A stretch of DNA of 64,000 nt from Gemmatimonadaceae bacterium (GCA_016720905.1 JADKJT010000016.1:1-64000), one strand, 5' to 3'. Numbered from the stretch's first letter, positions 18,820 to 29,172 are shown. Notes: generated by a model not told the origin, from the sequence alone. Program-made: numbers and translations.

Positions 18820-21267
18820 TCAGGCGATGATCGGCGGGGGACGGGAGGAAAGAATAGCTTCGGTCGCAGCGATGCGCTGCTTGGTTTTCAGGAACGAGTC
18901 CGGGTTGAGCGAGATGGAGTCGATACCGCACTCCACCAGGAACGCCGCGAAGTCCGCATGGTCGCTGGGCGCCTGACCGCAGAGCCCCACCGGTCGCCCG
19001 GCGCGGTGAGCGCGGTCGATCACATCGCGGATGAGCGATGTCACCGCCGGATTGCGTTCGTCAAAGAGCGATGCCAGCAGGGCGGAGTCGCGGTCCACTC
19101 CCAGCGTGAGTTGGGTGAGATCGTTGGAGCCGATGGAGAACCCATCGAATCGTTCGGCGAACTCCGTGGCCAGAATCACGTTGGAGGGAATCTCGCACAT
19201 CACGTACACCTGAAGACCATCCTTGCCGCGGGCCAGACCCGCGTCGGCCATCGTGGCCAATACACGGTCGGCTTCGTCGAGGGTGCGGCAGAAGGGGATC
19301 ATCACGATGATGTTCCGCAGGCCGATCGTTTCGCGCACCGCGCGGATGGCCCGACACTCCAACAGAAAGCCGTCGCGATACCGATCGCTGTAGTACCGCG
19401 AGGCTCCCCGGAATCCGATCATCGGATTCTCCTCGTGCTCCTCGAAGACCGACCCGCCCAGCAGGCCGGCGTATTCGTTGGTCTTGAAATCACTCATGCG
19501 TACGATCACCGGTCGCGGATGCTGCGAGGCGGCGATCATCGCAATGCCGCGGGCCAGCCGATCCACGAAAAAGTCGCCCTTGTCGGCGTAGCCGCGCGTG
19601 AGTTGTTCGATCCGCGCGCGTTCTCCCGCGTCAGTCACCGGATCGAAATGTGCCAGTGCCATCGGGTGCACCTGGACCTCGTCCGTGATGATGAACTCGA
19701 TCCTGGCCAGTCCGACACCATCGGTTGGCAGGCGCCAGTGCGACAGGGCCGACGCAGGATCCGCCAGATTGATCATCACCTTGGTGCGGGTGGACGGAAT
19801 CGACTCCAGTGGCGTCTCCTCGCGATGGCTGGCGATCGCCCCCTCGTAGACGATGCCCTCTTCGCCACCCGCACACGACAGGGTGATCATGGTGCCGTCG
19901 GCGATCACCCGCGTCGCCCCCGCCGCCCCGACAATAGCCGGAATCCCCATTTCCCGGCTGACGATGGCCGCGTGACACGTGCGGCCTCCGTGCTCCGTGA
20001 TGACGCCGGCGGCCACGCGCAGCGCGGGAACCCAATCGGGATCCGTCGACTCGGCAACCAGAATGGAGCCGGGGCGGAACGTCTCCAGGTCCGTCACGCT
20101 GCGGATGACGCACGCGGGGGCGGTGGCCACTGCATTGCCGACGCTGCGACCGCGACACAACTCGGTGCCCGTGCCATCCAGATGCCAGGTGACCATCGCC
20201 GGTGCCCGCTGCGATTGCACGGTCTCCGGCCGGGCCTGCACGATGTACAACAGCCCATCTCCGCCATCCTTGGCCCACTCGATGTCCATCGGGACGAGTT
20301 TGCCGCTGCGCGCGGAGGTGTCGCGCTCAATCTGCAGCGCCCAGCGTCCCAGCTGCAACGCCTCCTCTTCCGAAATGCACAGGCGCTGTCGCTTCTCCGC
20401 TGGCGTGTCCACGTTGCGCGTCGTGGCACTGCCGCCGCGCGCCAGCACCATAGTGCGTTCCTTCTCGCCAATGCGCGTTCGCAACACGGGACGCAACGAC
20501 GGGTCGGCCAGCGGCGGCTTGAACAGCAGAATCTCATCGGGGCCGACGGCGCCCTTGACGACGTTCTCGCCGAGTCCCCACGAACCGGTAATCAACACCA
20601 CGTCCGGAAAGCCTGTTTCGGTGTCGATGGTGAACATGACGCCGGCCGATGCCAGGTCGGAGCGCACCATCTTCTGCACACCAACAGACAAGGCCACCTT
20701 GAGGTGATCGAACTCATTCTCGTCGCGATAGGCGATGGCGCGATCCGTGAACAGCGACGTCACACACTGACGCCAGCGCTCCACCACCTCGACCTCGCCG
20801 ACGATGTTGAGATAGCTCTCCTGTTGTCCCGCAAAGCTGGCTTCGGGGAGGTCTTCGGCGGTGGCGCTGGAGCGCACCGCCACGCTCATGTTCGCGGCAC
20901 CACACCGGCGGCACAGTTCGCGATAGGACGCGACGATCGAGTCGCGCACGTCGTCGGGAATGGTGGCGGTGCGCAGCAGGCGACGGATGTCACCACCCGC
21001 CTCATGCAGAGACTGCCGACCGGCCTTCCACGCCGCCAGTCGGTCGCGCATCGGCGCCTCCAGCTCGTTGGCGCGAATGAACCGCCAATACGCGTTGGCA
21101 GTCAGGGCGAAGCCGGGCGGAATGCGAATGCCCAGCGGAACCAGCGACTGCGTCATCTGCGCCAGCGACGCGTTCTTACCGCCCACCTGGTCGATCGCCG
21201 TCGCCCGTGCGTCCTCAAACCACAAGACGAGCGCACCGCCACGGTCGGTGTCGTTGTGACTCCGCAT
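18820..21267 (-). CDS. ppsA: Phosphoenolpyruvate synthase
   Basis: The enzyme converts pyruvate, ATP and water to phosphoenolpyruvate, AMP and phosphate, for gluconeogenesis. Domains in order are the PEP/pyruvate-binding ATP-grasp domain (GGKNASLAQM near residue 30), the swivelling phosphohistidine domain (GGRTCHAAIVSREMGIPA near 430, with the catalytic His) and the PEP-utilising TIM barrel ending with GLCGQAPSDH near 760. The length of 815 residues is normal. The ATG at 21267 has GAGGA seven bases upstream; an upstream TTG at 21306 would overlap the previous stop but lacks such a site. The baeRF-like gene lies 35 bases upstream and the fused spermidine-synthase gene 24 bases downstream. Confidence 0.93.
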   Translation of the reverse strand: MRSHNDTDRGGALVLWFEDARATAIDQVGGKNASLAQMTQSLVPLGIRIPPGFALTANAYWRFIRANELEAPMRDRLAAWKAGRQSLHEAGGDIRRLLRTATIPDDVRDSIVASYRELCRRCGAANMSVAVRSSATAEDLPEASFAGQQESYLNIVGEVEVVERWRQCVTSLFTDRAIAYRDENEFDHLKVALSVGVQKMVRSDLASAGVMFTIDTETGFPDVVLITGSWGLGENVVKGAVGPDEILLFKPPLADPSLRPVLRTRIGEKERTMVLARGGSATTRNVDTPAEKRQRLCISEEEALQLGRWALQIERDTSARSGKLVPMDIEWAKDGGDGLLYIVQARPETVQSQRAPAMVTWHLDGTGTELCRGRSVGNAVATAPACVIRSVTDLETFRPGSILVAESTDPDWVPALRVAAGVITEHGGRTCHAAIVSREMGIPAIVGAAGATRVIADGTMITLSCAGGEEGIVYEGAIASHREETPLESIPSTRTKVMINLADPASALSHWRLPTDGVGLARIEFIITDEVQVHPMALAHFDPVTDAGERARIEQLTRGYADKGDFFVDRLARGIAMIAASQHPRPVIVRMSDFKTNEYAGLLGGSVFEEHEENPMIGFRGASRYYSDRYRDGFLLECRAIRAVRETIGLRNIIVMIPFCRTLDEADRVLATMADAGLARGKDGLQVYVMCEIPSNVILATEFAERFDGFSIGSNDLTQLTLGVDRDSALLASLFDERNPAVTSLIRDVIDRAHRAGRPVGLCGQAPSDHADFAAFLVECGIDSISLNPDSFLKTKQRIAATEAILSSRPPPIIA

Positions 21268-21274
21268 ACCAGAA

Positions 21275-21279
21275 TCCTC
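21275..21279 (-). promoter_or_regulatory. Ribosome-binding site fixing the ppsA start
   Basis: GAGGA on the reverse strand ends seven bases before the ATG at 21267. This supports that ATG over the longer reading frame that begins with TTG at 21306. Confidence 0.6.
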
Positions 21280-21302
21280 GGTTCGCGCGAACCCTGTGCC
21301 CG

Positions 21303-22454
21303 TCAATATCGATAGATCGCGGCCACACCGGTCTCGGTCGGCATCATCTCGGACGGCACGACGACAACCTCTCCGCCGCGCATCGCCGTCAGGGACGCTA
21401 TGTCATCCAACACATCGCCCGCGTCGGGAACGGCCGCGTCGGCCAACGTGAGGTTACCGAACATCCCCTCAACATGTCCGGGAATTTCGCGATCAGATTC
21501 CACCAGCAGGGTGGCGACCTTTCCCGCCACCACGGCGCTGGCCACCTGCGAGAGATCATCCGTTCCCAGTCCGTGGGCGCGCGCGCTTCCAAACTCGTCC
21601 ACGCGGGCGCGAAGGCGCGCGAGATACTGCGGTTCGATCACCGCCCACGCACGCGCACGCATGTCATCCAACGACAGCGTTTCGGGCTGGGTGTCGATGC
21701 CTTCGTCCACGAGGAACGGGTTATGACTCACATGCCGGAACCGGGCCTGATGATCGGGCAGCGTGGCGAGGATGAGCGGCAGCGCGGTTGGCTTGGAGTG
21801 GTAGTCCAGCACACCGCGCGCGACCACGCGAAAGAACCGTTCGGCATCGATATCATGCTCGGACTCCTTGCCGCCGTGCCCGTGATGCATGGCCGGGTGT
21901 CCCGCGCCAAGGCCGCCATACGAAGCGACCGTCTGATGCGGTTCCGTCAACTCGGCGCCGAGGGCTTCGATCAGCGTGCGCGGGATCTGTGGCGCCAGCG
22001 GAATTTCGTCCAGCGCATCGCGGGTTCCCTCGTAGAGTCTCACACGCTGTCGGGTCAACGCGAGCACCTGAAAGCGATCCGTCGACTGACGAAAACCGAT
22101 CAATGGTTTGGTCACGAAGGTGTCCGCGACCATGGCCAGCTCGGGCACCGTGCGCGGCAATCGATAGACACGGAACACCCCCGGCGCCCCGAATACCGCC
22201 ACGCCATCCTGCGCGCGACTCCAGAAGTCATGGTCGCCGGCCAGCGCCAGAAATGGCGCCAGCAGCGTGTCGACCGCTTCCGCCGCCGACGTTTCGCGCA
22301 GCGACGCCTCCAGACGCTTCACCATCGTGCGAAAACGAATCGGATCCTGCTGGTTTTCCGGATGATGCCGATGGGTCGGCTGGTACAGCGAAAGACAGGG
22401 GGGCGTGCAGCCGTTGAGCGCTCCCGACGCGAGGTCCCTCTCGAGATTGTCCAC
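21303..22454 (-). CDS. baeRF-family (archaeo-eukaryotic release factor-like) protein
   Basis: The protein has 383 residues from a GTG at 22454. The opening PPCLSLYQPTHRHHPENQQDPIRF is the typical first strand and loop of bacterial eRF1/baeRF domains. Later segments (VFRVYRLPRTVPELAMVAD, FQVLALTRQRVRLYEG, FFRVVARGVLDY, LPLILATLPDHQARF) match the alternating alpha/beta layout of the middle and C-terminal parts. These proteins are thought to act on ribosome-associated or RNA/nucleotide targets in stress, but functions are mostly unproven. A His/Gly-rich loop (HPAMHHGHGG) could bind metal. It heads a leftward operon with ppsA. Confidence 0.75.
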   Translation of the reverse strand: MDNLERDLASGALNGCTPPCLSLYQPTHRHHPENQQDPIRFRTMVKRLEASLRETSAAEAVDTLLAPFLALAGDHDFWSRAQDGVAVFGAPGVFRVYRLPRTVPELAMVADTFVTKPLIGFRQSTDRFQVLALTRQRVRLYEGTRDALDEIPLAPQIPRTLIEALGAELTEPHQTVASYGGLGAGHPAMHHGHGGKESEHDIDAERFFRVVARGVLDYHSKPTALPLILATLPDHQARFRHVSHNPFLVDEGIDTQPETLSLDDMRARAWAVIEPQYLARLRARVDEFGSARAHGLGTDDLSQVASAVVAGKVATLLVESDREIPGHVEGMFGNLTLADAAVPDAGDVLDDIASLTAMRGGEVVVVPSEMMPTETGVAAIYRY

Positions 22455-22460
22455 TTGGTG

Positions 22461-22465
22461 CCTCC
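22461..22465 (-). promoter_or_regulatory. Ribosome-binding site fixing the baeRF GTG start
   Basis: A full GGAGG on the reverse strand lies six bases before the GTG at 22454. Longer in-frame starts exist upstream, but they have no such site and add poorly conserved sequence. Confidence 0.65.
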
Positions 22466-22687
22466 AGACATCATTGACCAGCGCGGAGTCGGGCAGGCAT
22501 GCGGAACAGCCAGCCGACCATCCGGCGTGTAGCGACCGCGGTGAGCTGCTGCCGCCCAACCGGACTCTATGGTGGATTGCAGCATGGCGCGTCGGGGTTT
22601 GCCCGATCACTCGACGGGCAATGCTTGGCGCATCTTGTTCCTCAGACGCCGTGCGATGCGCCCCCGTGTTGTGCCGCGTGAACGTGC

Positions 22688-22707
22688 CACCTGTCAGGTG
22701 CCGGAGG
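22688..22707 (+). promoter_or_regulatory. Short palindrome and ribosome site before the CBS gene
   Basis: CACCTGTCAGGTG (22688-22700) is a 6-base inverted repeat around one central base. GGAGG (22703-22707) follows, four bases before the ATG at 22712. The palindrome could be an operator or chance. The rest of the 257-base divergent gap back to 22454 should hold both promoters, but I could not assign them. Confidence 0.4.
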
Positions 22708-22711
22708 TCGT

Positions 22712-23317
22712 ATGCTGCAGATCCGCGATGTCATGACCCGCGACGTGATCACGGTGTCGCCCGAGCACACCCTTCGCGAAGCGATGGAGGTACTGGCCAG
22801 GAATCACGTGAGTGGCGCGCCCGTGGTGTCCAATCGCACGGTGGTGGGGATTGTGTCGGCCAGCGATCTGCTGGAGTATGCGTCCGCACTTCCCCCCGTG
22901 GGATCGGCCAACGAGGAGGACGAGGATGCGAGCACGTCGCGCGACGACGACGTCCCCGATCTCGATGACGACGACGGGTCGGCCGAAAATGTCAGTTGGT
23001 TCCTGCAGCGCTGGCGGGAAGGTGATGTGGACGAGAACGAGCGATTCGTCGAAGGCGCGCCGGTGGCGTGGACGGCGCTGGATGAGCACGTGGTGAGCGA
23101 CGTCATGACGCGCGATGTGGTGTCGTTGCGTCCCACCGTGGCCATTACGGCGGCGGCCGACCTGTTGCGTCGTCGTCGGCTGCATCGGGTGTTGGTGATG
23201 GAGGACGACATCCTGGTCGGCATTTTGAGCACGAGCGATATCGTGCGCATGGTGGCCGACGGGAAGCTGACGCGGACGCGCTATGTGTTCCGGGGCAAAC
23301 GCTCCCGGATTCCGTAG
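22712..23317 (+). CDS. Two-CBS-domain protein with acidic insert
   Basis: The protein has 201 residues. The first CBS motif (IRDVMTRDVITVSPEHTLREAM, with GIVSASDLL) lies at residues 3-55 and the second (VSDVMTRDVVSLRPTVAI, with GILSTSDIVRMV) near 128-190. They are separated by a very acidic insert (repeated Asp/Glu near 68-90) and a short helical part. CBS pairs bind adenosine nucleotides and sense energy state; no catalytic domain is attached. It is divergent from the baeRF-ppsA operon. The adjacency to ppsA suggests an energy-linked function, which is inference. Confidence 0.88.
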   Translation: MLQIRDVMTRDVITVSPEHTLREAMEVLARNHVSGAPVVSNRTVVGIVSASDLLEYASALPPVGSANEEDEDASTSRDDDVPDLDDDDGSAENVSWFLQRWREGDVDENERFVEGAPVAWTALDEHVVSDVMTRDVVSLRPTVAITAAADLLRRRRLHRVLVMEDDILVGILSTSDIVRMVADGKLTRTRYVFRGKRSRIP

Positions 23318-23324
23318 GTGCGGC

Positions 23325-26300
23325 CTACCGGGCGAAGATCGTGATCGCGCCGGCGCTTGGGATGGACACCGATGCGGCACCACCGGTGGTGATCACGACG
23401 TCCGTGGCACTGACATTGGCGCTTGCCGCCGTGGCGTAGTTCACGCCGTAGGTCCCGGCCGGCAAGCCGCGAATCAGCAATTGCTGCGCGCCCTGCGTGC
23501 GCACGATGACCGCGTACTTCCCGTTGGCGTTCCGAAACGCGACGGGGTTGGCTTGGCCGCCATTGGCGCTGGTGGCCGCCACCCGCACGGCACCGGAGCG
23601 CACGTAGCGGAACACCTGACTCAATAGCTTTCCCGTGGCACTCAGGGTCACCGTCGGATTGGCCGGGGAGCTCTGGTTGATCACGTACGCACTGCCGTCG
23701 TCCGGGACGCAGAACCCGAGCGCAAACTGCTGCCAGGCCGAGACGTTGGCGATCGTGAGATCCTCGAACAGGTCGTCAATGCCGCTGCCGATGCGTTCAA
23801 GCATCGACGTCCGCACATTGTCTCTGGTCCGTCGCAATCCGATCTGTTGCAGGCTGCTGCTGCTGACCTGGTCGTAGCGATGATAGGAGAGCTCGCTCAA
23901 CAGTGCGGACGCGCCTGGCACTGCTCGCATGCCGTCCCAGTACACCGCGGCGTTTGCAGACGCCGTGGTGGAAGGTCCGATAAAGTCCGGTGACCAACCG
24001 AGGCTATGCAGGCGATTTCCGGTGGCCACCAGTGCATTGCCCATCTGCGCGCACTCCACGGTGTGTTCTCCGGTTCGAGAAGCAACTCCACCCCGTTCGG
24101 GACCCACCCGTACTTTTGCTGCAAATGTTGAAACGTGGCCGCAATAAACTCGGCGTACTCCTCGGGGTTTGACATTTGGTTGAAGGCCGAGGGCGCGGCT
24201 TTGAAATCGACAAGCTCCAGATTGACGTACAGTTGTTCACCGCGGGCGGCGAGGCGCTGGCGCAGCGGATTAATGATTTCGTCGACTGAAGAGTCCAGGA
24301 AGGTCCACTTGAACCCCGCTGGATTGACCGTGAAGGGGTCTGCGTTGTCGTTGGTCGGCGCGTATCGCAATGATGTTGTAGGTGCCCCTGCTGATCTGGC
24401 CGCTGAGCAGTTGGGCAAAATAGTCGGTCGGGTTCTCAACGCTCGAAACGATCTCGAGGCGCATGCGATTGATGCCCAGTTCATTGACGGCGCGATCGAG
24501 CAGCGTCGAGCCATAGATCTGATAGCTGCTGCACCCATGCTCACCAATCTGCGATGTAGCCTCCCAACCGCTGATTGTCTGGTACGAGATGCCCGGCGTA
24601 ACATCGATTGCGAGCCCCGCCGTCTGCACGGTGAGTGCGGTCGTGGCGGTGATCCCGTTGCTGGTGGCTCGAATCGTGGTCGACCCCGGGGCGACACCCG
24701 CCACCAATCCGGATTGATTCACGGTGGCGACAGCGGTGGCGTCGCTGGCAAAGGTGATCAGCGCGCCGCTTACCAGTGCCCCCGTGTTGTCGCGGGCCTG
24801 CGCGGTCAGCTGCGCGGTTGTCCCGGCCGCGATAGCGAGACTGGACGGTGTAAGCGTGACTTGAGTGACGGGTCGCGCCGAGACAGTCACTGTCGCAACG
24901 CCATTCACGCCTTGACTGGTCGCCGTGATCTGCGCGGTGCCGGGTGCCACTGCCGTGACGAATCCGGACTGCGTCACCGTGGCGATGGCGGTGGCGCTGC
25001 TGCCGTACGTGACCACGGCGCCGACCACCGGCGTGCCCGTGTTGTCGACCGCCAGCGGCGTCAGTTGCGCTGAGGCACCCGCGACCAGCGACAGGCTTGA
25101 TGGATTTAGCGTTACTTGCGCGACGGATCGCGGGGTAACGATCACCGACGCGACGACGCTCACTCCCTGACTTGACGCTGTGATCTGCGCACTGCCGGGT
25201 GCCACGGCGCTCACCAGCCCACCCTGCGTAACGATTGCCACGGTCGCGGCATTGGTGGCGAATGCCACGACGGCACCGGCCACGGGATTGCCGGTATTGT
25301 CGAGCGCCTGTGCCGTCAGCTGCTGCGTGGCGCCAGCCATCAGCGTCAGGGTTGACGGCGTTAACGTGATCTGTGACACCGGTCGCGGCGTGACGGTCAC
25401 GGAGGCGAGTGCACTGGCCCCCTGACTGGACACCGTCACTTGCGCGGTGCCGGGCGCAATGCCGGTCACCAGTCCGCCTTGCGTCACCGTGGCAATCGGT
25501 AAGGCGCTGGAGGTGAACGACACCACCGCCTCCGGTACCGGAGCATTGGCATCGTCCAGCGCTTGCACGGTCAACTGCGCGGTCGCGCCAGCCATCAGCG
25601 TGGTGGCGGTTGGCGTCACGACGATCCGTGCGACCGTGCGCGGCGAGACGGTGATCTGCGCGACGGTACTGACACCGCCACTCGAAACAGTCATCTGCGC
25701 CGTGCCGGGCGATACGCCGGTGACGAGACCCTCCTGATCGACCGTCGCGACGGTCGGAGCGCTGCTGCTGTATGCGAGCGTTGCGCCGGCCACCTGGCTA
25801 CCCGATTGATTCAGTGCCCGCGCTGTTACCCGGGCGATCGCGCCGACGATGATGTAGATGGGAGACGGCGAGACCGTCACCTGCGTGACGGGGGGCCAGC
25901 GTTGTAACGTTGACCTGAGAGATTGTATTGACGCCGTGGCTGGTGGCGGTGATACGCGCAGTGCCGGGACCGACGGCCGTGATAAGGCCGGATTGGTCGA
26001 CGACCGCAACCGGCGAAGCATCACTGGCGTAAGCCACGGTCGCGCCCGCCACCGGATGGCCGATGCGATCAAGCACCTGCGAGGTCAGTCGCACCGCTCC
26101 GCCAGCGGCAAGCGTGACGTTGGCCGGAGACACCGTGACCTGCGAGACCGGAGTGACCACCGGGGTCACGACCACCGGCGCGGAGGTCGTCGCGCCTTGG
26201 CTGGTGGCCGTGACCAGCGTGGCCCCGGGGCTGACCGCACCGATCACGAACACCTGGTTTAGCTCTCGGGTGCGCGTGGTGGTCACGCGCGCAGTGGCGA

Positions 26301-26829
26301 TCTGCGTTGAGTCGCTGCCGAACGCGATGATGGCGCCGGCGACCGGAATGCCCGCATCGTCAAGTGCCTGCACGGTCACGCGGGCCGTGTTCCCGGTGAT
26401 CAGGTTGACCGTCGGCGGCGAAATCACCAGACGCGACACCGGTCGCAGCACCGACGTCACGAACACCTGCACATTCACACGCGTATCATCATCGAACGTC
26501 GCCGTGACCCGCGCCGATCCCGGGCTCACACCCGTCACGAGTCCGTTGACATCGACGGCGACGATGGCGCTGTCTTCACTCGTCCAATGGATCGGACCGT
26601 CCGGCGCCCTATCGCCGGCTATGGACGTCACTGTCGCCGCGATGGCCGCATTGTCGCCAACCGTCAGGAAGAACGAATCCGACCGTAGTCGGATGATACT
26701 GTCCACCGGCAGCGACGCCGGTGACATGATCTGTCCCGCGCGATCACCCGCGACACACGCGACCAGACTGCTCACGATCAAACTCACGAGCGAGGCGCGG
26801 CGCAGTGAACGAGTGGCGGGAGACTTCAC
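23325..26829 (-). CDS. Lipoprotein with eight BIG2-like repeats and a GH30-like glycosidase domain, three frame breaks
   Basis: The GTG at 26829 begins a lipoprotein signal ending in LVAC. About eight tandem Ig-like BIG2 repeats of 80-90 residues follow (for example VSQVTVSPANVTLAAG, VSQITLTPSTLTLMAG, VTQVTLTPSSLAIAAG, each with VxGVxPGxAxxT). A TIM-barrel domain then starts at ISYQTISGWEA, as in GH30 enzymes. It contains ELLLEPENT near 24075 and ends with a beta-sandwich (LLSQVFRYVRSGAVRVAA). The frame shifts at 25890-25895 (a C6 run on the coding strand where C5 is expected), at about 24366-24372 (one extra base) and at about 24050 (one base missing). Joined, they give a single protein of about 1,170 residues, probably a surface polysaccharide hydrolase. 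Confidence 0.75.
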
Positions 26830-27074
26830 GCGAGTGCGGGCGAAAGGGGGCGCTGCGGTGACCACGTCGATAGCAAGAACTGAGAGGGCAGCAAACCGTG
26901 AAATATCGCTCGTTCGGTGCGGCGGTGGCAATACAAAGTCGCGATATCCCAACCGAAAGACGGCACGCTGCCCAGTCAAGTCACCTCACGCGCCGACCCA
27001 CATACTGACGAGTCAGCTGGTAGAAAGCATCGGCTGCCGAACTCAGCCAGTGACGGGCGTCACCGGCGTGGCCA

Positions 27075-27653
27075 TTACTCCACCACGATGCCGAAAGACC
27101 GCACCAGTGTAACAGCGGCCTCGAGCGAGATGCGGGCACCCTTGGCGCGATTCTGTTGCGGATCGACATACACGCCGGTGGCGCGCGTCAGGTTGGCTTC
27201 CTTCAAAAGACACCCGCGAAAGGAGGTGCCGGTCAGGTCGGTGTCCGTGAAGTCCGCCTTGGTCAGGTCCGAGTCCACAAAGCTGGCGTCGCGGATCACG
27301 CAGTTCACGAACCGCACCGCTCGCAGCGGCACCTTCACAAAAGACGCATAGCGCAGATCGCATCCGGCGAACGACACGTCCGGCAGCAAGCCGAGGTCCT
27401 CCCAGTCGACCCCCGACAGGCGCGTGTCCGCGAACCTGACCCCGGAAAGCACCATGCGCCGAGGCACCATCCGCGAGAGATCGCAAGCCTCAAAGACACA
27501 GTCCTCAAGGCGCGCATTGGCCCATCGACTTTCCGGCAATTTGCAGCGTCGGAACGTGCAGCGTTCGAACTCCTTGCCGGTGAGATCGGCCGCGTGGAGT
27601 TCGAGATCTTCGAACAGCCTGTCGACAAAGAGGGTTCCGTCGAAGTTACTCAT
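27075..27653 (-). CDS. Pentapeptide-repeat protein
   Basis: The protein has 192 residues and is built from the A(D/N)LXX type of repeat (AADLTGKEFERCTFRRCKL, VRFADTRLSGVDW, ASFVDSDLTKADFTDTDL). This predicts a right-handed quadrilateral beta-helix. The length and the C-terminal cap resemble Qnr/McbG-like gyrase-protecting proteins, but specific residues cannot be judged here, so a quinolone-resistance role is not claimed. The start overlaps the end of the agmatinase-like gene by eight bases, so the two are co-transcribed. Between this stop and the BIG2 gene lie 245 bases that should hold that gene's promoter; I saw no further gene there. Confidence 0.85.
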   Translation of the reverse strand: MSNFDGTLFVDRLFEDLELHAADLTGKEFERCTFRRCKLPESRWANARLEDCVFEACDLSRMVPRRMVLSGVRFADTRLSGVDWEDLGLLPDVSFAGCDLRYASFVKVPLRAVRFVNCVIRDASFVDSDLTKADFTDTDLTGTSFRGCLLKEANLTRATGVYVDPQQNRAKGARISLEAAVTLVRSFGIVVE

Positions 27654-28456
27654 CGGTGCGCAGCATCGTGCCGGCCAATTCCTTCACCAGTTTCGCCGCC
27701 ACGACGGCCGTGATGCCGGTGGGATCGCGCCGTGGATTGTATTCCACGACGTCAGCCCCGATAATCGGCGAGCGCAGCCCGTGAATCATCGATATCACCT
27801 CGCGCACCGTGAGCCCGCCGGGTTCCCAATGGGACACGCCGGGGGCAAAGGCCGGATCGATCCCGTCCAGATCGACGGAGACGTACACCGGACCATCGAC
27901 CACCGGCCGCACGCCCTCCGTCCACGCCCGCATATCGATGACCTCCACGCCGAAGCGGGCGGCCTGTTCCCGCTGATGCCGCGACATCGTCCGAATGCCA
28001 ACCTGCACCAGTCGAGAGGCCAACCCCCTCCTCCATGATGCGGGCAAACGGGCACGCGTGCGAGTAGTGGTCGCCGCCGAAGTGATCGTAGAGATCACCG
28101 TGCGCATCAATGTGCAGAATGGTGGGTCGCGGATACACGCGATTCACCGCGCGCAGCACCGGGTACGTCACCGAATGATCACCACCGAGTGCCAGCACGC
28201 GTGCATCGGTGGCGAGAAGCGTCGCCACGCCCGATTCGATGAGGTCCCGCGCCGTGGCATCGGGCGGCAGCCGCAGATCGCCCGCATCGCCAAGCCCGCC
28301 AGGTGCCACCAGGTGGCGCAACTCTTCGGTCCAATCATTGCCCGCCGGCGAGCGAAGCGCCGCCCGAATCAGCGGCGGTGCCTCGGCCGGACCGCGCAGG
28401 AATGATGAACTGGCATCATACGGCAGGCCGATGAGACTCGGCGGCGGAAGGGTCAT
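27646..28456 (-). CDS. speB: Agmatinase/arginase-family ureohydrolase, frame broken at 28024-28028
   Basis: Ureohydrolases cleave agmatine (or a related guanidino compound) to an amine and urea with two manganese ions. The metal motifs are all present: GGDHSVTYP near residue 93, DAHGDLYDH near 118 and SVDLDGIDPAFAPGVSHWEPGG in the second half. The frame changes in a run of five G on the coding strand just after FARIMEEG. Reducing the run to four gives EEGLASRLVQVGIRTM, exactly the family sequence, and a complete protein of about 269 residues. The substrate is not certain: agmatinase is likeliest, with guanidinobutyrase or formimidoylglutamase as alternatives. It overlaps the pentapeptide gene. 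Confidence 0.85.
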
Positions 28457-28531
28457 TGAGGGATCTCCATGGGGGAATGTGGTGTCGGAGTGTTCCGAAG
28501 CGGTAGGTGTGCTGAATCCTTCGAGACGCCC

Positions 28532-29065
28532 ATGACAAAATCGACAGCCAACATCCGCGAGTCGGGAAATCCTGAACCCGGCGCCGCCGCAGAGTGCGTG
28601 AGCTGTACGCGCCGGAGCTTTCTGTCGGCCTCCATGCTCAGCGCGGCCAGTGTGCTGTTGGCGTCAGCGTGCGGAGATGGGGTGTTCGGCGGCGGGATCA
28701 CCGGTCCGGGAACCACCGTCAGTCTGACCATCGCGCTGGCCGACTACCCGGCCCTCGGCACCATCGGCGGCATGGCTCGACTCAACGGGCTGGCGACACC
28801 GGTCGTCGTGGTGCGTTCGGCGGCCAGCACTTACCTGGCGCTGTCGCTGGTCTGCCCGCATCAGGGCACGACGGTCACGGCACAGGGCAATGGGTTCATC
28901 TGCCCCAACCATCGGGCCACCTTCAGTGCGACGGGGGCGTGGACCGGGGGGCAGCGCACGAGCGGACTCAATGCGCTGGCGGTCACCCTCGACGCGGTGG
29001 CTGGCACGTTGCTGGTAACGGGCAAGGTTGGCACCGGTGGAAATGGCCGCGATGACGACGACTAG
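28532..29065 (+). CDS. Rieske [2Fe-2S] lipoprotein with Tat signal
   Basis: The protein has 177 residues from the ATG at 28532. The N-terminus has CTRRSFLSASML, a twin-arginine signal, followed by a lipobox (LASAC), so it is exported folded and lipid-anchored. The Rieske cluster ligands are CPHQG (near residue 108) and CPNH (near 124). The spacing between them is short, as in small Rieske ferredoxin-like domains. It should carry electrons at the outer face of the membrane; its partner is not identified nearby. A tail of Asp residues ends the protein. It is divergent from the agmatinase-like gene. Confidence 0.9.
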   Translation: MTKSTANIRESGNPEPGAAAECVSCTRRSFLSASMLSAASVLLASACGDGVFGGGITGPGTTVSLTIALADYPALGTIGGMARLNGLATPVVVVRSAASTYLALSLVCPHQGTTVTAQGNGFICPNHRATFSATGAWTGGQRTSGLNALAVTLDAVAGTLLVTGKVGTGGNGRDDDD

Positions 29066-29172
29066 CGTCGACTGACGCGGCGCGAGGGACGATAACGCGG
29101 CGCGCTCGCGTCTGGTCGTGGGGCGCCGACGGGGGCATATTCGTCGAATCCCCTCTTCTGGAGCTCGCGAGC

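Noticed and set aside
18127..21315. A 1062-codon open frame opposite ppsA
   Set aside because: It lies antisense to well-supported genes (ppsA, spermidine-synthase-like), is rich in Arg/His/Gln and has no family motif; it is a by-product of high GC codon use.
24270..26072. Repeated units in this stretch as a CRISPR array or tandem DNA repeat
   Set aside because: The repeats are about 250 bases, diverged at the DNA level and encode Ig-like domains, so they are protein repeats.
27075..27653. Quinolone resistance (Qnr) gene
   Set aside because: Only the generic pentapeptide repeat is visible; key Qnr loops cannot be identified from sequence by eye.
28024..28028. Programmed frameshift in the agmatinase-like gene
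   Set aside because: No slippery heptamer with downstream stem is apparent, and other genes in the window show the same homopolymer-type breaks, so an error is more likely.
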